Notes: a model not told the origin generated them from the letters alone. Numbered from the stretch's first letter, positions 1-6,654 are shown. The stretch: DNA of 6,767 nucleotides from an uncultured Pelagibacteraceae bacterium (GCA_913052435.1 CAJXDV010000053.1:1-6767); one strand, 5' to 3'. A program made the numbers and translations.

Positions 1-4
1 AAAA

Positions 5-328
5 ATGTCTGTTATACAAAAACTTATTGATGCTCAAGATAATCAAGATTTAAAAGCATATAATGAAGTGGTTAGTGAAGATTATGTTTGGGTAAAGCAT
101 TCAACTGGAGAAGAAATTCCCAGAGATGAATTAAGTAAATGGTTAATTAGTCCTGATGCTCCCAAGACAGAAAGTTGTCGGATCATTTATGAAAATAATG
201 AAATAGGAGTAGCTCATTATTTTATATCTTTTAAAGATGGTTCAAGACAGGCAGTCTTAGTCGTCTATATTATAAAAGATGGTAAAATTATTCGATCTGA
301 AACTGGCGCAACTAATATGCCAAAATAA
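5..328 (+). CDS. NTF2-like / SnoaL-like small protein of unknown function
   Basis: A 107-residue soluble protein with no signal peptide or membrane segment. Its layout fits the cystatin-like NTF2/SnoaL fold. An N-terminal helix (about residues 2-22, with the pattern IQKLIDAQDNQDLKAYNEVV) leads into a short strand DYVWVKH. A middle helical part follows, and the C-terminal half holds alternating strands (CRIIYENNEIGVAHYF, then QAVLVVYIIKDGKIIRSET) typical of the curved sheet. Proteins of this fold bind or isomerise small molecules, or have no known activity. No catalytic residues can be assigned, so no reaction is proposed. It ends 11 nt before the 3-hydroxyisobutyrate dehydrogenase gene and is probably co-transcribed with it. 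Only four bases precede the ATG, so its ribosome binding site is not visible. An upstream start cannot be ruled out, although the protein begins where the fold normally begins. Confidence 0.75.
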   Translation: MSVIQKLIDAQDNQDLKAYNEVVSEDYVWVKHSTGEEIPRDELSKWLISPDAPKTESCRIIYENNEIGVAHYFISFKDGSRQAVLVVYIIKDGKIIRSETGATNMPK

Positions 329-334
329 AAGGAG
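329..334 (+). promoter_or_regulatory. Shine-Dalgarno site for the mmsB-like gene
   Basis: AAGGAG lies directly after the TAA of the upstream gene and 5 nt before the ATG at 340. It is the best ribosome binding site in the window. It fixes the mmsB-like start and supports co-translation from one message with the NTF2-like gene. Confidence 0.75.
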
Positions 335-339
335 TAATT

Positions 340-1254
340 ATGTCTGAGTTAATCGCGTTTATTGGCGTTGGTAATATGGGAAATCCAATGGCTGAAAATT
401 TAATGAAAGCAGGGAAAAAAGTTAAAGTTTTTGATGTTTCAAAAAAAATGGTTGAAAAAGCAAAAGAAAAAAAACTTGATGTTGTGGAAAATTTAGATGC
501 TCTAATAACAAATGATGTGACAACAGTAATCACAATGCTTCCAGAAGGTAAAAATTCAAAAGAAGTTTATTTGGGTGACAATGGTATAATTAATAAAGTA
601 TCAAAAAATTGTCTTCTTATTGATTGTTCTACAATTGATATTCAAACTTCTATAGAGATAGGAAAAAATGCTACAGAAAAAGGAATTAAAATGATTGATG
701 CTCCAGTCAGTGGTGGTGTAATGGGAGCACAAAAAGCAACATTAAATATTATGGTTGGTGGAACTAAAGAAGCTTTTGATCTTGCATTACCTTTGCTAAA
801 AATTATGGGTAAAAATATATTTCATGCTGGAGAACTTGGAAGTGGCAATGGTGCAAAAATTTGTAACAACATGTCCTTAGGGATTACAATGATTGCAGCT
901 TCTGAATCTTTGATGTTAGCAAAGAGATTAAACATAGATATTAAAAAAGTTCATGAAATTATGAAAAATGCGTCAGGAAATAGCTGGCCAATATCTGTTT
1001 ATCCACCCTTGCCCGGTCTAATTGAAGGAACTCCTTCAAATAATAATTATCGACCAGGATTTTCTGCTGGCATGATGAACAAAGATTTAAAATTAGCAAA
1101 TGAATGCGCAAAACAAGCTAAAGCCTCTACTCCACTTGGATCTATGGCTCTAGAAATTTATAATAAGTTTTGCGAAGAAGGCAATGATACTAAGGATTTC
1201 TCTGCAATATCAAAAGTTGTTGGTGGCGATGCTTGGAATTATCCAATAGATTAA
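340..1254 (+). CDS. mmsB: 3-hydroxyisobutyrate dehydrogenase (beta-hydroxyacid dehydrogenase family)
   Basis: Predicted to oxidise 3-hydroxyisobutyrate to methylmalonate semialdehyde in valine breakdown, in the cytoplasm. The 304 residues match the usual length of the family (about 290-300). The N-terminal Rossmann domain opens with FIGVGNMG (residues 7-14, GxGxxG). An aspartate at the end of the second strand (D32 in VFDVS) points to NAD+ rather than NADP+. The substrate-binding signature DAPVSGG is at 120-126. The catalytic lysine is K173 in GSGNGAKICNN. The C-terminal helical domain carries the conserved MNKDL (247-250) and a DFSA motif (286-289). The family also contains tartronate semialdehyde reductases, glyoxylate reductases and other beta-hydroxyacid dehydrogenases, so the substrate is inferred. 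A strong AAGGAG site precedes the ATG. The gene sits 11 nt after the NTF2-like gene and converges with the amidotransferase gene. Confidence 0.85.
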   Translation: MSELIAFIGVGNMGNPMAENLMKAGKKVKVFDVSKKMVEKAKEKKLDVVENLDALITNDVTTVITMLPEGKNSKEVYLGDNGIINKVSKNCLLIDCSTIDIQTSIEIGKNATEKGIKMIDAPVSGGVMGAQKATLNIMVGGTKEAFDLALPLLKIMGKNIFHAGELGSGNGAKICNNMSLGITMIAASESLMLAKRLNIDIKKVHEIMKNASGNSWPISVYPPLPGLIEGTPSNNNYRPGFSAGMMNKDLKLANECAKQAKASTPLGSMALEIYNKFCEEGNDTKDFSAISKVVGGDAWNYPID

Positions 1255-1357
1255 TTATTTATAAATTTGATAACAAATGACATGAAGCTTTATGATTTTG
1301 TGAAAGAACAGTAAACAAAGGTTCCTTTATTGAACATTTTGAAATTAATGATTTTTT
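1255..1357. other. Convergent intergenic region, no clear terminator
   Basis: This 103-nt AT-rich gap separates the 3' ends of the mmsB-like and amidotransferase genes, so transcription from both sides must stop here or overlap. It contains an imperfect palindrome centred on AAGCTT (1281-1294), a short AAAGG/CCTTT inverted repeat (1317-1328) and T-rich runs near 1350-1370. None makes a GC-rich stem followed by a T-run of the classical intrinsic type. A bidirectional weak terminator is possible but not shown. Confidence 0.4.
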
Positions 1358-2077
1358 TTAAATTATTTTTTTAAAATTTTCATAAAGAACCTTAGAATAA
1401 TTATTCATATTCTTCATATTTACTTGAGCTTCTTTATCAAATTTTTCAAGTGCACCTTCTCCTAGTTGTTTTTCCAAAGCTGATTTATATTCTGACACAC
1501 ATCCCCACTCCTTCACTGTTGTATCTTTTGCCTCAATATGAAATTGAATACCATATGCATGGTTTTTATATTTAAATATTTGATATTTAGTTTCTTTAGA
1601 AGACGCTAAAAGAGAAACATCTTTGTTATTTTCTAAACCTTGAACTTCATAAGAATGCCATTGTAATGAGATTATTTTGTTTGGAAATTCTGAAAATAAT
1701 AAGTCATTTTTTCTATTTTCTATAAAATTTATTTCCAACATTCCTATTTCTGGATTGTTTGATTTAGCAACCTTTCCACCTAATATTTCTCCCAATAACT
1801 GACAACCAAGACAAAAACCTAGGTATGGTTTATTTAAATCTACAACAAATTCTTTTATTTTTTTCTTTTCTTCAATCAACCAGGGATAGTCTTTTTCCAT
1901 CCATGTATCCATTGGTCCACCCATACAAAACATTGCATCAAATTTTGATAAATCTGATGGTATTTTTTGGCCCTCATCTAATTCAATGGTGGTTAACTCG
2001 ACACTATCTTTTATCATTAAATCTTTTATATATCCGGGATCTTCAATTTTAATGTGTTGTAAAACTATAACTTTCAT
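1358..2077 (-). CDS. Stand-alone class I glutamine amidotransferase
   Basis: A 239-residue cytoplasmic protein of the triad (class I) glutamine amidotransferase family, related to the amidotransferase half of GMP synthase but with no synthetase domain. The fold starts with MKVIVLQHI, followed by the oxyanion-strand motif CMGGPMD (51-57). The nucleophile elbow is GFCLGCQ with cysteine 89. The rest of the triad, H180 and E182, is in YGIQFHIEA, so all catalytic residues are present. The C-terminal ~50 residues are a charged helical tail, a feature seen in this orphan subgroup. Members are usually annotated only as GMP synthase-like or YfeJ-like, and the acceptor for ammonia (or the gamma-glutamyl substrate, if it acts as a hydrolase) is unknown. 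It starts 4 nt after the stop of the HisN-like gene, with only an A-run and no Shine-Dalgarno sequence in front, so translation is probably coupled to that gene. Confidence 0.85.
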   Translation of the reverse strand: MKVIVLQHIKIEDPGYIKDLMIKDSVELTTIELDEGQKIPSDLSKFDAMFCMGGPMDTWMEKDYPWLIEEKKKIKEFVVDLNKPYLGFCLGCQLLGEILGGKVAKSNNPEIGMLEINFIENRKNDLLFSEFPNKIISLQWHSYEVQGLENNKDVSLLASSKETKYQIFKYKNHAYGIQFHIEAKDTTVKEWGCVSEYKSALEKQLGEGALEKFDKEAQVNMKNMNNYSKVLYENFKKII

Positions 2078-2079
2078 TT

Positions 2080-2101
2080 TTTTAAAGCACGGGCTTTAAA
2101 A
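2080..2101 (-). promoter_or_regulatory. Hairpin across the hisN-like / amidotransferase junction
   Basis: TTTAAAGC (2081-2088) and GCTTTAAA (2093-2100) are exact inverted repeats around a 4-nt loop, and the flanking pair 2080/2101 extends the stem to 9 bp. In the minus-strand message the stem encodes the last residues (K-P-V-L) and stop codon of the HisN-like gene and ends 2 nt before the amidotransferase ATG. It is followed by an A-run, not a U-run, so it does not look like an intrinsic terminator. A role in translational coupling, transcript processing or mRNA stability is inferred only. Confidence 0.5.
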
Positions 2102-2897
2102 GATTTAACATTTTTTTATGGATTGATCTATTTGATGAAGCAAGAATATTTCCTCCAAGTTTTGGATTTTTATTATCCCAAGTTGTTACAATCCCGCCTG
2201 CTGCACTTATTATTGGAATCAATGGGTGTATATCCCAAATCTTGTTTTGACATTGCAGTACAATATCAACTCTTCCCTCGCATAAATTTGCATAACCTAA
2301 TGCATCAGCACTTGGAAATTGCATTAATTTTAAAACTTTTGGAATTTTTTGTTGTTTTTTTAAAGAAAGCCAGCCATGAAATGCACCAGAAACTTTCATA
2401 TTTTTTATTGAAGCCTTCTTGTTTACTAACAACTTTCGTTTTTTTCCTTTTTCAACAACAAAAGCAATTTTTTCAGACACATTGTAATAATATTTATTTA
2501 GTTTTGGAAAATTAGCTAACCCAACAATTGGATTTCCTTTGAAATTCAAAGAAATTAAATTACTCCAAGTAGGATTTCCAATCACAAATGATCTTGTTCC
2601 ATCAATAGGATCAATAACCCAAGTAAAATCACTTTTAGTTTTGTTGTGACCAAACTCCTCACCTATGATTCCGTGAGTTGGAAATTTTTTTTGTATTTTT
2701 AATCTTATAAATCTTTCAAATTTTTTATCCGCTGTTGTTACTGGATCATAACCTTTACCTTTTAATTTATTTTCAACTTTAAAAGGTTTATCTAATTTAT
2801 CACGATAAAATTTTGTTAAATCTTTTGCTAAGTGATTTAAAAAATTGCCATAAAATAGTATTTTTTTTCTATTTATTTGATTCATGTCAAACCACAT
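2082..2897 (-). CDS. hisN: Inositol monophosphatase family phosphatase, HisN (histidinol-phosphatase) type
   Basis: A Mg2+-dependent phosphomonoesterase of the inositol monophosphatase superfamily, 271 residues, cytoplasmic. Conserved blocks appear in order: DPVTTAD (51-57); GEEFG (79-83), whose glutamate binds metal; DPIDGTRSF (96-104), with D96, D99 and T101 at the two-metal centre; and WDIHPLIPIISAAGG (221-235), with D222 as the last metal ligand. GEEFG together with DPIDGTRSF and the WDI-type C-terminal motif resembles the HisN subfamily, which removes phosphate from L-histidinol phosphate in histidine synthesis, more than true inositol monophosphatases. No other histidine gene is nearby, and inositol-phosphate or nucleotide (CysQ-like) substrates remain possible. 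Two starts compete: ATG at 2897 and ATG at 2885 (giving MNQINRKK). Neither has a ribosome binding site, and the WFD in between adds no recognisable fold element. It leads a two-gene unit with the amidotransferase. Confidence 0.8.
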   Translation of the reverse strand: MWFDMNQINRKKILFYGNFLNHLAKDLTKFYRDKLDKPFKVENKLKGKGYDPVTTADKKFERFIRLKIQKKFPTHGIIGEEFGHNKTKSDFTWVIDPIDGTRSFVIGNPTWSNLISLNFKGNPIVGLANFPKLNKYYYNVSEKIAFVVEKGKKRKLLVNKKASIKNMKVSGAFHGWLSLKKQQKIPKVLKLMQFPSADALGYANLCEGRVDIVLQCQNKIWDIHPLIPIISAAGGIVTTWDNKNPKLGGNILASSNRSIHKKMLNLLKPVL

Positions 2898-2977
2898 ACT
2901 ATTTTATTTATCTTGATTAAAGAATAAATTTAAATAATTCTTGCGATTACATAATTAAAATTAGAATATTAATATTG
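2898..2977. promoter_or_regulatory. Divergent promoter region between the hisN-like and DMGDH-like genes
   Basis: This 80-nt, almost pure A+T spacer lies between two divergent starts and must hold both promoters unless the units are read through from far away. Candidate -10 boxes are TAGAAT (2962-2967) and TAAAAT (2956-2961) on the plus strand, and TAAAAT on the minus strand (2901-2906 read in reverse). No matching good -35 box is seen at standard spacing. The closest is TTGCGA (2941-2946), 15 nt before TAGAAT. If TAGAAT is used, the DMGDH message would have a leader of only a few bases. No riboswitch-sized structure fits here. Confidence 0.35.
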
Positions 2978-5407
2978 ATGGAAAAGATTCAATCACATAC
3001 AAAGTTGGTAATAGTTGGTGGAGGTATTTTAGGAGTAAGTTTATTATATCACCTAACTAAAGAAGGTTGGAAAGATATAGTATTAATAGAAAAAGGCGAA
3101 CTCACTTCTGGCTCAACATGGCATGCTGCTGGCCAATGTCCACATATGGTAGGTAGTTATAATTTGGCTAAAGTTCATTTGCATTCTACAAAACTTTATA
3201 AACAACTAGAAAAAGAAACTGGCCAAGCAACAGGTTTTCATGAATGCGGAAGTTTAAGATTAGCCTACAAAAATGAAGATATAGAATGGTTCCATTACGT
3301 CAAAGGAATATTGGATAATATTGGTGCACCATGTGAAATACTTTCTCCTAATGAGATTAAAAAAATTCATCCTTTCATAAAATTAGATGGATTAATTGGA
3401 GCTTTTCATACACCAGAAGACGGTCACACCGATCCAACAAGCACAACAAATGCAATGGCCAAAGGTGCAAGGAATGAAGGAGCAAAAATTTATAGAAAAA
3501 ATAGAGTTACTGATATTAAACAATTGCCTTCAGGAGAGTGGAAAGTATTTACAGAAAATGGAGATATAACATGTGAGCATGTAGTTAATGCAGCTGGAAG
3601 TTTTTGTCCAGAAGTAGGTGCAATGGTTGGTTTAAAAGATGTGCCTAGTATAAATATGATACATCATTATTTAGTTACTGAAGCACATCCGGAAATTGAA
3701 AAATTAGAAAAAGAATTACCTGTAACAAGAGATCCTGAAGCTTCTGCTTATTTAAGGCAAGAGGGCAAAGGTTTATTAATTGGTCCTTACGAAAAAGATG
3801 CAAAACCTTGGGCTTTAGATGGAATGGATTGGAAGTTTGATATGGAATTATTAGAACCAGAGCTTGATAGAATTGAAAAACATCTTGAAATAGGAATGAA
3901 CAGAATTCCTCAATTTAAAGATGTGGGAATAAAAAAAATTATTTGTGGACCAATTACTCATACTCCAGATGATAATTTTTTTGCAGGTCCAGCTCCGGGG
4001 TTAAAAAATTTCTGGATGGCTTGCGCTGCGAGTGTAGGAATTGCTCAAGGTGGAGGAATTGGAAAATATTTGGCTCAATGGATAGTTCATGGTGATTCTG
4101 AAATAAATATGCTTGAGTTTGAACCAAGAAGATACATGAGTTGGGTAACAAAAAAATATGCAATTGAAAAATCTACTGACCAATATACCAGAATGTATGT
4201 TACTCCAATGCCAAATGAAAGTATTGATGTTGGTAGACCTGTAAAAACAACTCCAATTTATAAAAAATTAAAAGATAATGGTGCAGTATATTTAGATTCT
4301 TATGGTTGGGAAAAGCCAATTTGGTTTGGAGAAAAAGGAGCAAAAGAAAAGTATAGTTTTAAAAGATCAAATGCTTTTCCATACATTCAGAAAGAATGTG
4401 AAAATGTTCAAAATAATGTTGGTATTTTAGATCTAAGTACATTTGCTAAATATGAAATTGCTGGAAGTGATAGCGTGACATATTTAGACCGTTTATGCGC
4501 AAATACAATTCCCAAAAAAGACGGAAATATCATACTGAGTCATACACTCAATAACATAGGTAGAATTCAAAGTGAATTAACTATTACAAGATTATCTAAA
4601 GATAATTTTTACGTTTTAAGTTCAACCGCTTCAGAAATAAGAGATCTAGACTGGTTCAATCATAATTTAAATAAAGATGAAAAAGTTCAGATTAAGAATG
4701 TTACACAAGATTATGGAGTTCTTGTGTTAGTGGGACCAAAATCAAGAGATGTTTTATCAAAACTTACCTCGGAAAATTTAGACAATAATAACTTTCCTTG
4801 GCTTAGAGGAAAGCAAATTGAAATAAATAAAGTTCCAGTCAGAGCCTTAAGAATTAATTATATGGGAGAACTAGGCTGGGAGTTACATCATCCAATGAGT
4901 CAAATGGAAATTTTGTATGATGCTATTTATGAAGTAGGAAAAAAAGAAAATATACAAAACTTTGGAACGTACGCAGTTAATTCTCTTAGAATGGAAAAGG
5001 CTTATCGAGGATGGGGTGCGGAACTCACAGGTGAAATTAGTTTGGTAGAAGCTGGTATGGATCGTTTTTTTAATTTGAATAAGAAGAGCGATTTTATTGG
5101 TTCAGGGGCTCTAAGAAACAAATTACAATCTGGAGTTGATATTAAAATAGTCTATCTTGAAGTTAATGTTGATGATGCTGATGCAAGAGGTAATGAGCCT
5201 GTTTATCATAATAATAAAATTGTAGGTGTTGTGACCTCGGGAGCTTATGGTTTTAGAGTTAAAAAAAGTCTTGCATTTGCCTATGTTAATTCTGAATTAG
5301 CAAAAGAAGGTAATGAATTCTTATTAGGGATACAAGGTCAAAAAAGAAAAGCTAAAGTTCTTGGTTCGCCAGTTTACGATCCCGAAAATAATAAATTAAA
5401 ATCTTAA
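2978..5407 (+). CDS. Dimethylglycine dehydrogenase-like FAD oxidoreductase with fused GcvT domains
   Basis: Predicted to oxidise an N-methyl group of a small amine (dimethylglycine or sarcosine type) and hand the resulting C1 unit to tetrahydrofolate as 5,10-methylene-THF, in the cytoplasm. The 809 residues match the DMGDH/sarcosine dehydrogenase length. Domains in order are: a DAO-type FAD domain (about 8-370) with VIVGGGILG (11-19); STWHAAG (46-52), whose H49 matches the histidine that carries covalent FAD in mammalian DMGDH; GHTDP (149-153); and CGPITHTPD (323-331). A linker domain follows (about 370-425, with EPRRYMSW). Next come a GcvT folate-binding domain (about 430-700, with VGILDLSTFAKYEI, GRIQSEL and SLRMEKAYRGWG) and a GcvT C-terminal barrel (about 715-800). 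The ATG at 2978 was chosen over the TTG immediately before it. No Shine-Dalgarno sequence is visible, but the FAD motif must lie close to the N-terminus. The exact substrate is inferred. Sarcosine dehydrogenase and related paralogs share this architecture. Confidence 0.85.
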   Translation: MEKIQSHTKLVIVGGGILGVSLLYHLTKEGWKDIVLIEKGELTSGSTWHAAGQCPHMVGSYNLAKVHLHSTKLYKQLEKETGQATGFHECGSLRLAYKNEDIEWFHYVKGILDNIGAPCEILSPNEIKKIHPFIKLDGLIGAFHTPEDGHTDPTSTTNAMAKGARNEGAKIYRKNRVTDIKQLPSGEWKVFTENGDITCEHVVNAAGSFCPEVGAMVGLKDVPSINMIHHYLVTEAHPEIEKLEKELPVTRDPEASAYLRQEGKGLLIGPYEKDAKPWALDGMDWKFDMELLEPELDRIEKHLEIGMNRIPQFKDVGIKKIICGPITHTPDDNFFAGPAPGLKNFWMACAASVGIAQGGGIGKYLAQWIVHGDSEINMLEFEPRRYMSWVTKKYAIEKSTDQYTRMYVTPMPNESIDVGRPVKTTPIYKKLKDNGAVYLDSYGWEKPIWFGEKGAKEKYSFKRSNAFPYIQKECENVQNNVGILDLSTFAKYEIAGSDSVTYLDRLCANTIPKKDGNIILSHTLNNIGRIQSELTITRLSKDNFYVLSSTASEIRDLDWFNHNLNKDEKVQIKNVTQDYGVLVLVGPKSRDVLSKLTSENLDNNNFPWLRGKQIEINKVPVRALRINYMGELGWELHHPMSQMEILYDAIYEVGKKENIQNFGTYAVNSLRMEKAYRGWGAELTGEISLVEAGMDRFFNLNKKSDFIGSGALRNKLQSGVDIKIVYLEVNVDDADARGNEPVYHNNKIVGVVTSGAYGFRVKKSLAFAYVNSELAKEGNEFLLGIQGQKRKAKVLGSPVYDPENNKLKS

Positions 5408-5416
5408 CTAATTTTA

Positions 5417-5445
5417 TTGACAGCGCTTTAAAAAAAAAGTAATTG
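5417..5445 (+). promoter_or_regulatory. Possible weak internal promoter before the DmdA-like gene
   Basis: The 56-nt gap between the two plus-strand demethylation genes contains a perfect -35 hexamer TTGACA (5417-5422). A poor -10 candidate, TAATTG (5440-5445), lies 17 nt further on, with an A9 run between them. The gap is longer than is usual inside operons of such compact genomes, which allows some independent transcription of the second gene. The -10 match is weak, so this is tentative. Confidence 0.25.
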
Positions 5446-5463
5446 CGAAATTAAATTGAATTT

Positions 5464-6654
5464 ATGGCGACTAGAACAAACACTCCTCCAAAACCACACC
5501 TAGGATTTGGAACAAGAGTAAGAAAATCACCTTTCTTTGAATCAACATTGAAATGGGGTTGTAAAGAATACACAACCTATAATCATATGTACTTCCCTTG
5601 TTATTATAATACGCCAGAAGAAGATTTCTGGAGTTTGGTTAATGATGTTACTTTATGGGATGTGTCTGTAGAAAGACAAGTTGAGATTAAAGGTCCAGAT
5701 GCTTCAAAATTTACTCAAATGTTAACTCCAAGAAATTTATCAGCTTGTGCAGTAAACCAATGTAAATATGTTTTAAACACGAATTATGATGGAGGAATAC
5801 TTAGCGACCCAATATTATTAAGACTTGCAGAAGATCACTGGTGGTATTCAATATCTGATAGTGATCTATTATTATGGGCTATGGGAGTTGCAGGTAAAGA
5901 TAAATATGACATTGAACTAAGAGAACCAGATGTTTCACCTTTGCAAATACAAGGTCCAAAATCTAGAGCTTTAATGACTGAATTATTTGGATCATGGATT
6001 AATGATTTAAAATACTATTGGTGCAAACAAACAGAAATTAAAGGAATTCCAGTTCTAGTTTCAAGAACAGGATGGAGTGGAGAAATTGGGTATGAAATTT
6101 ATTTACGTGATGGAAAAAAAGGTTCAGAACTTTATGAAATGATAATGGCTGCGGGGAAAAAACATAAAATTGCGCCAACGGGACCTTCTCAGATAAGAAG
6201 AGTTGAGGCAGGAATTTTTTCATATTTTCAAGATATGAGAGTAACCGATAATCCATATGAAATTGGAATGGATAGATTGATAGATCTTGATATGGAAGCA
6301 GACTTCTGTGGCAAAGAAGCTCTTAAAAAAATTAAAGAAGAAGGAATAAAAAGAAAACTAGTTGGTATAGAAATTGTTGGTGATCCTTTAAGCAAAGTTG
6401 TTCCGCCAGAATATTCACCTGGCTATTTTGTTCCTGATCACTGGCCTGTTTTTGATGATAAAGAGGAAATTGGTTATGTAACATCAAAATGTTTTTCACC
6501 AAGACTCGAAAAAAATATAGGATATGCATTTATACCAATAAGTTATGCTAAAGAAGGAACACAATTTACGATTAAATCGCCTTATGCTAATTTAGATGCA
6601 AAAGTAGTTCCATTGCCCTTCTATGATCCAAAAAAACAAATTCCGATAAAATAA
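5464..6654 (+). CDS. GcvT-family THF-dependent methyltransferase, DmdA-like
   Basis: A 396-residue stand-alone protein of the aminomethyltransferase (GcvT) fold, cytoplasmic, expected to move a C1 group from a small methylated compound to tetrahydrofolate. Its N-terminus (TYNHM, 38-42; DVSVERQVEIKG, 66-77) and the motif GGILSDPILL (110-119) resemble the DMSP demethylase DmdA and its close paralogs more than classical glycine-cleavage T-protein. T-protein has two aspartates at this point; here the first is S114, while D115 and P116 follow. IQGPKS (162-167), SRTGWSGEIGYEIY (200-213, the strand-turn around the folate pocket), RRVEAG (245-250) and NPYEIGMDRLIDLD (263-276) are conserved. A GcvT C-terminal barrel covers about 297-390. 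It is about 25 residues longer than Pelagibacter DmdA as I recall that protein. DMSP, glycine betaine or another N/S-methyl donor cannot be separated by eye, so no gene symbol is given. It lies 56 nt after the DMGDH-like gene; no ribosome binding site is evident before the ATG. Confidence 0.8.
   Translation: MATRTNTPPKPHLGFGTRVRKSPFFESTLKWGCKEYTTYNHMYFPCYYNTPEEDFWSLVNDVTLWDVSVERQVEIKGPDASKFTQMLTPRNLSACAVNQCKYVLNTNYDGGILSDPILLRLAEDHWWYSISDSDLLLWAMGVAGKDKYDIELREPDVSPLQIQGPKSRALMTELFGSWINDLKYYWCKQTEIKGIPVLVSRTGWSGEIGYEIYLRDGKKGSELYEMIMAAGKKHKIAPTGPSQIRRVEAGIFSYFQDMRVTDNPYEIGMDRLIDLDMEADFCGKEALKKIKEEGIKRKLVGIEIVGDPLSKVVPPEYSPGYFVPDHWPVFDDKEEIGYVTSKCFSPRLEKNIGYAFIPISYAKEGTQFTIKSPYANLDAKVVPLPFYDPKKQIPIK

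Noticed and set aside
312..533. Minus-strand open frame inside the mmsB-like gene, and similar antisense frames at 3954-4183, 6038-6256 and 6332-6529
   Set aside because: They are low-complexity (Phe/Leu/Ser-rich) antisense images of strongly supported plus-strand genes, with no ribosome sites.
1317..1328. AAAGG/CCTTT inverted repeat as an intrinsic terminator between the convergent genes
   Set aside because: The stem is at most 4-5 bp with a 2-4 nt loop and has no adjoining T-run in either direction.
1358..2077. Link of the amidotransferase to N-methylglutamate synthesis, because methylamine-type metabolism is nearby
   Set aside because: N-methylglutamate synthase uses a class II (N-terminal cysteine) amidotransferase subunit, whereas this is class I with an internal Cys89.
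1825..2515. Plus-strand open frames (1825-2052 and 2123-2515) opposite the amidotransferase and HisN-like genes
   Set aside because: They lie opposite well-conserved catalytic genes, are Leu/Phe-rich without a recognisable fold, and are best explained as shadows in AT-rich DNA.
2898..2977. Glycine or other riboswitch ahead of the DMGDH-like gene
   Set aside because: Only 80 nt of almost pure A+T lie between two start codons, with no GC-containing paired elements. This is too short and too plain for a known aptamer.
4400..5400. The GcvT part of the DMGDH-like protein as a separate gene fused by a sequencing error
   Set aside because: Fusion of the FAD domain to GcvT domains is the normal architecture of this family, and the frame is continuous without a codon-use break.
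5464..6654. Confident naming as dmdA (DMSP demethylase)
   Set aside because: The motifs place it near DmdA, but many paralogs share them and the donor-pocket residues cannot be judged without an alignment and structure.
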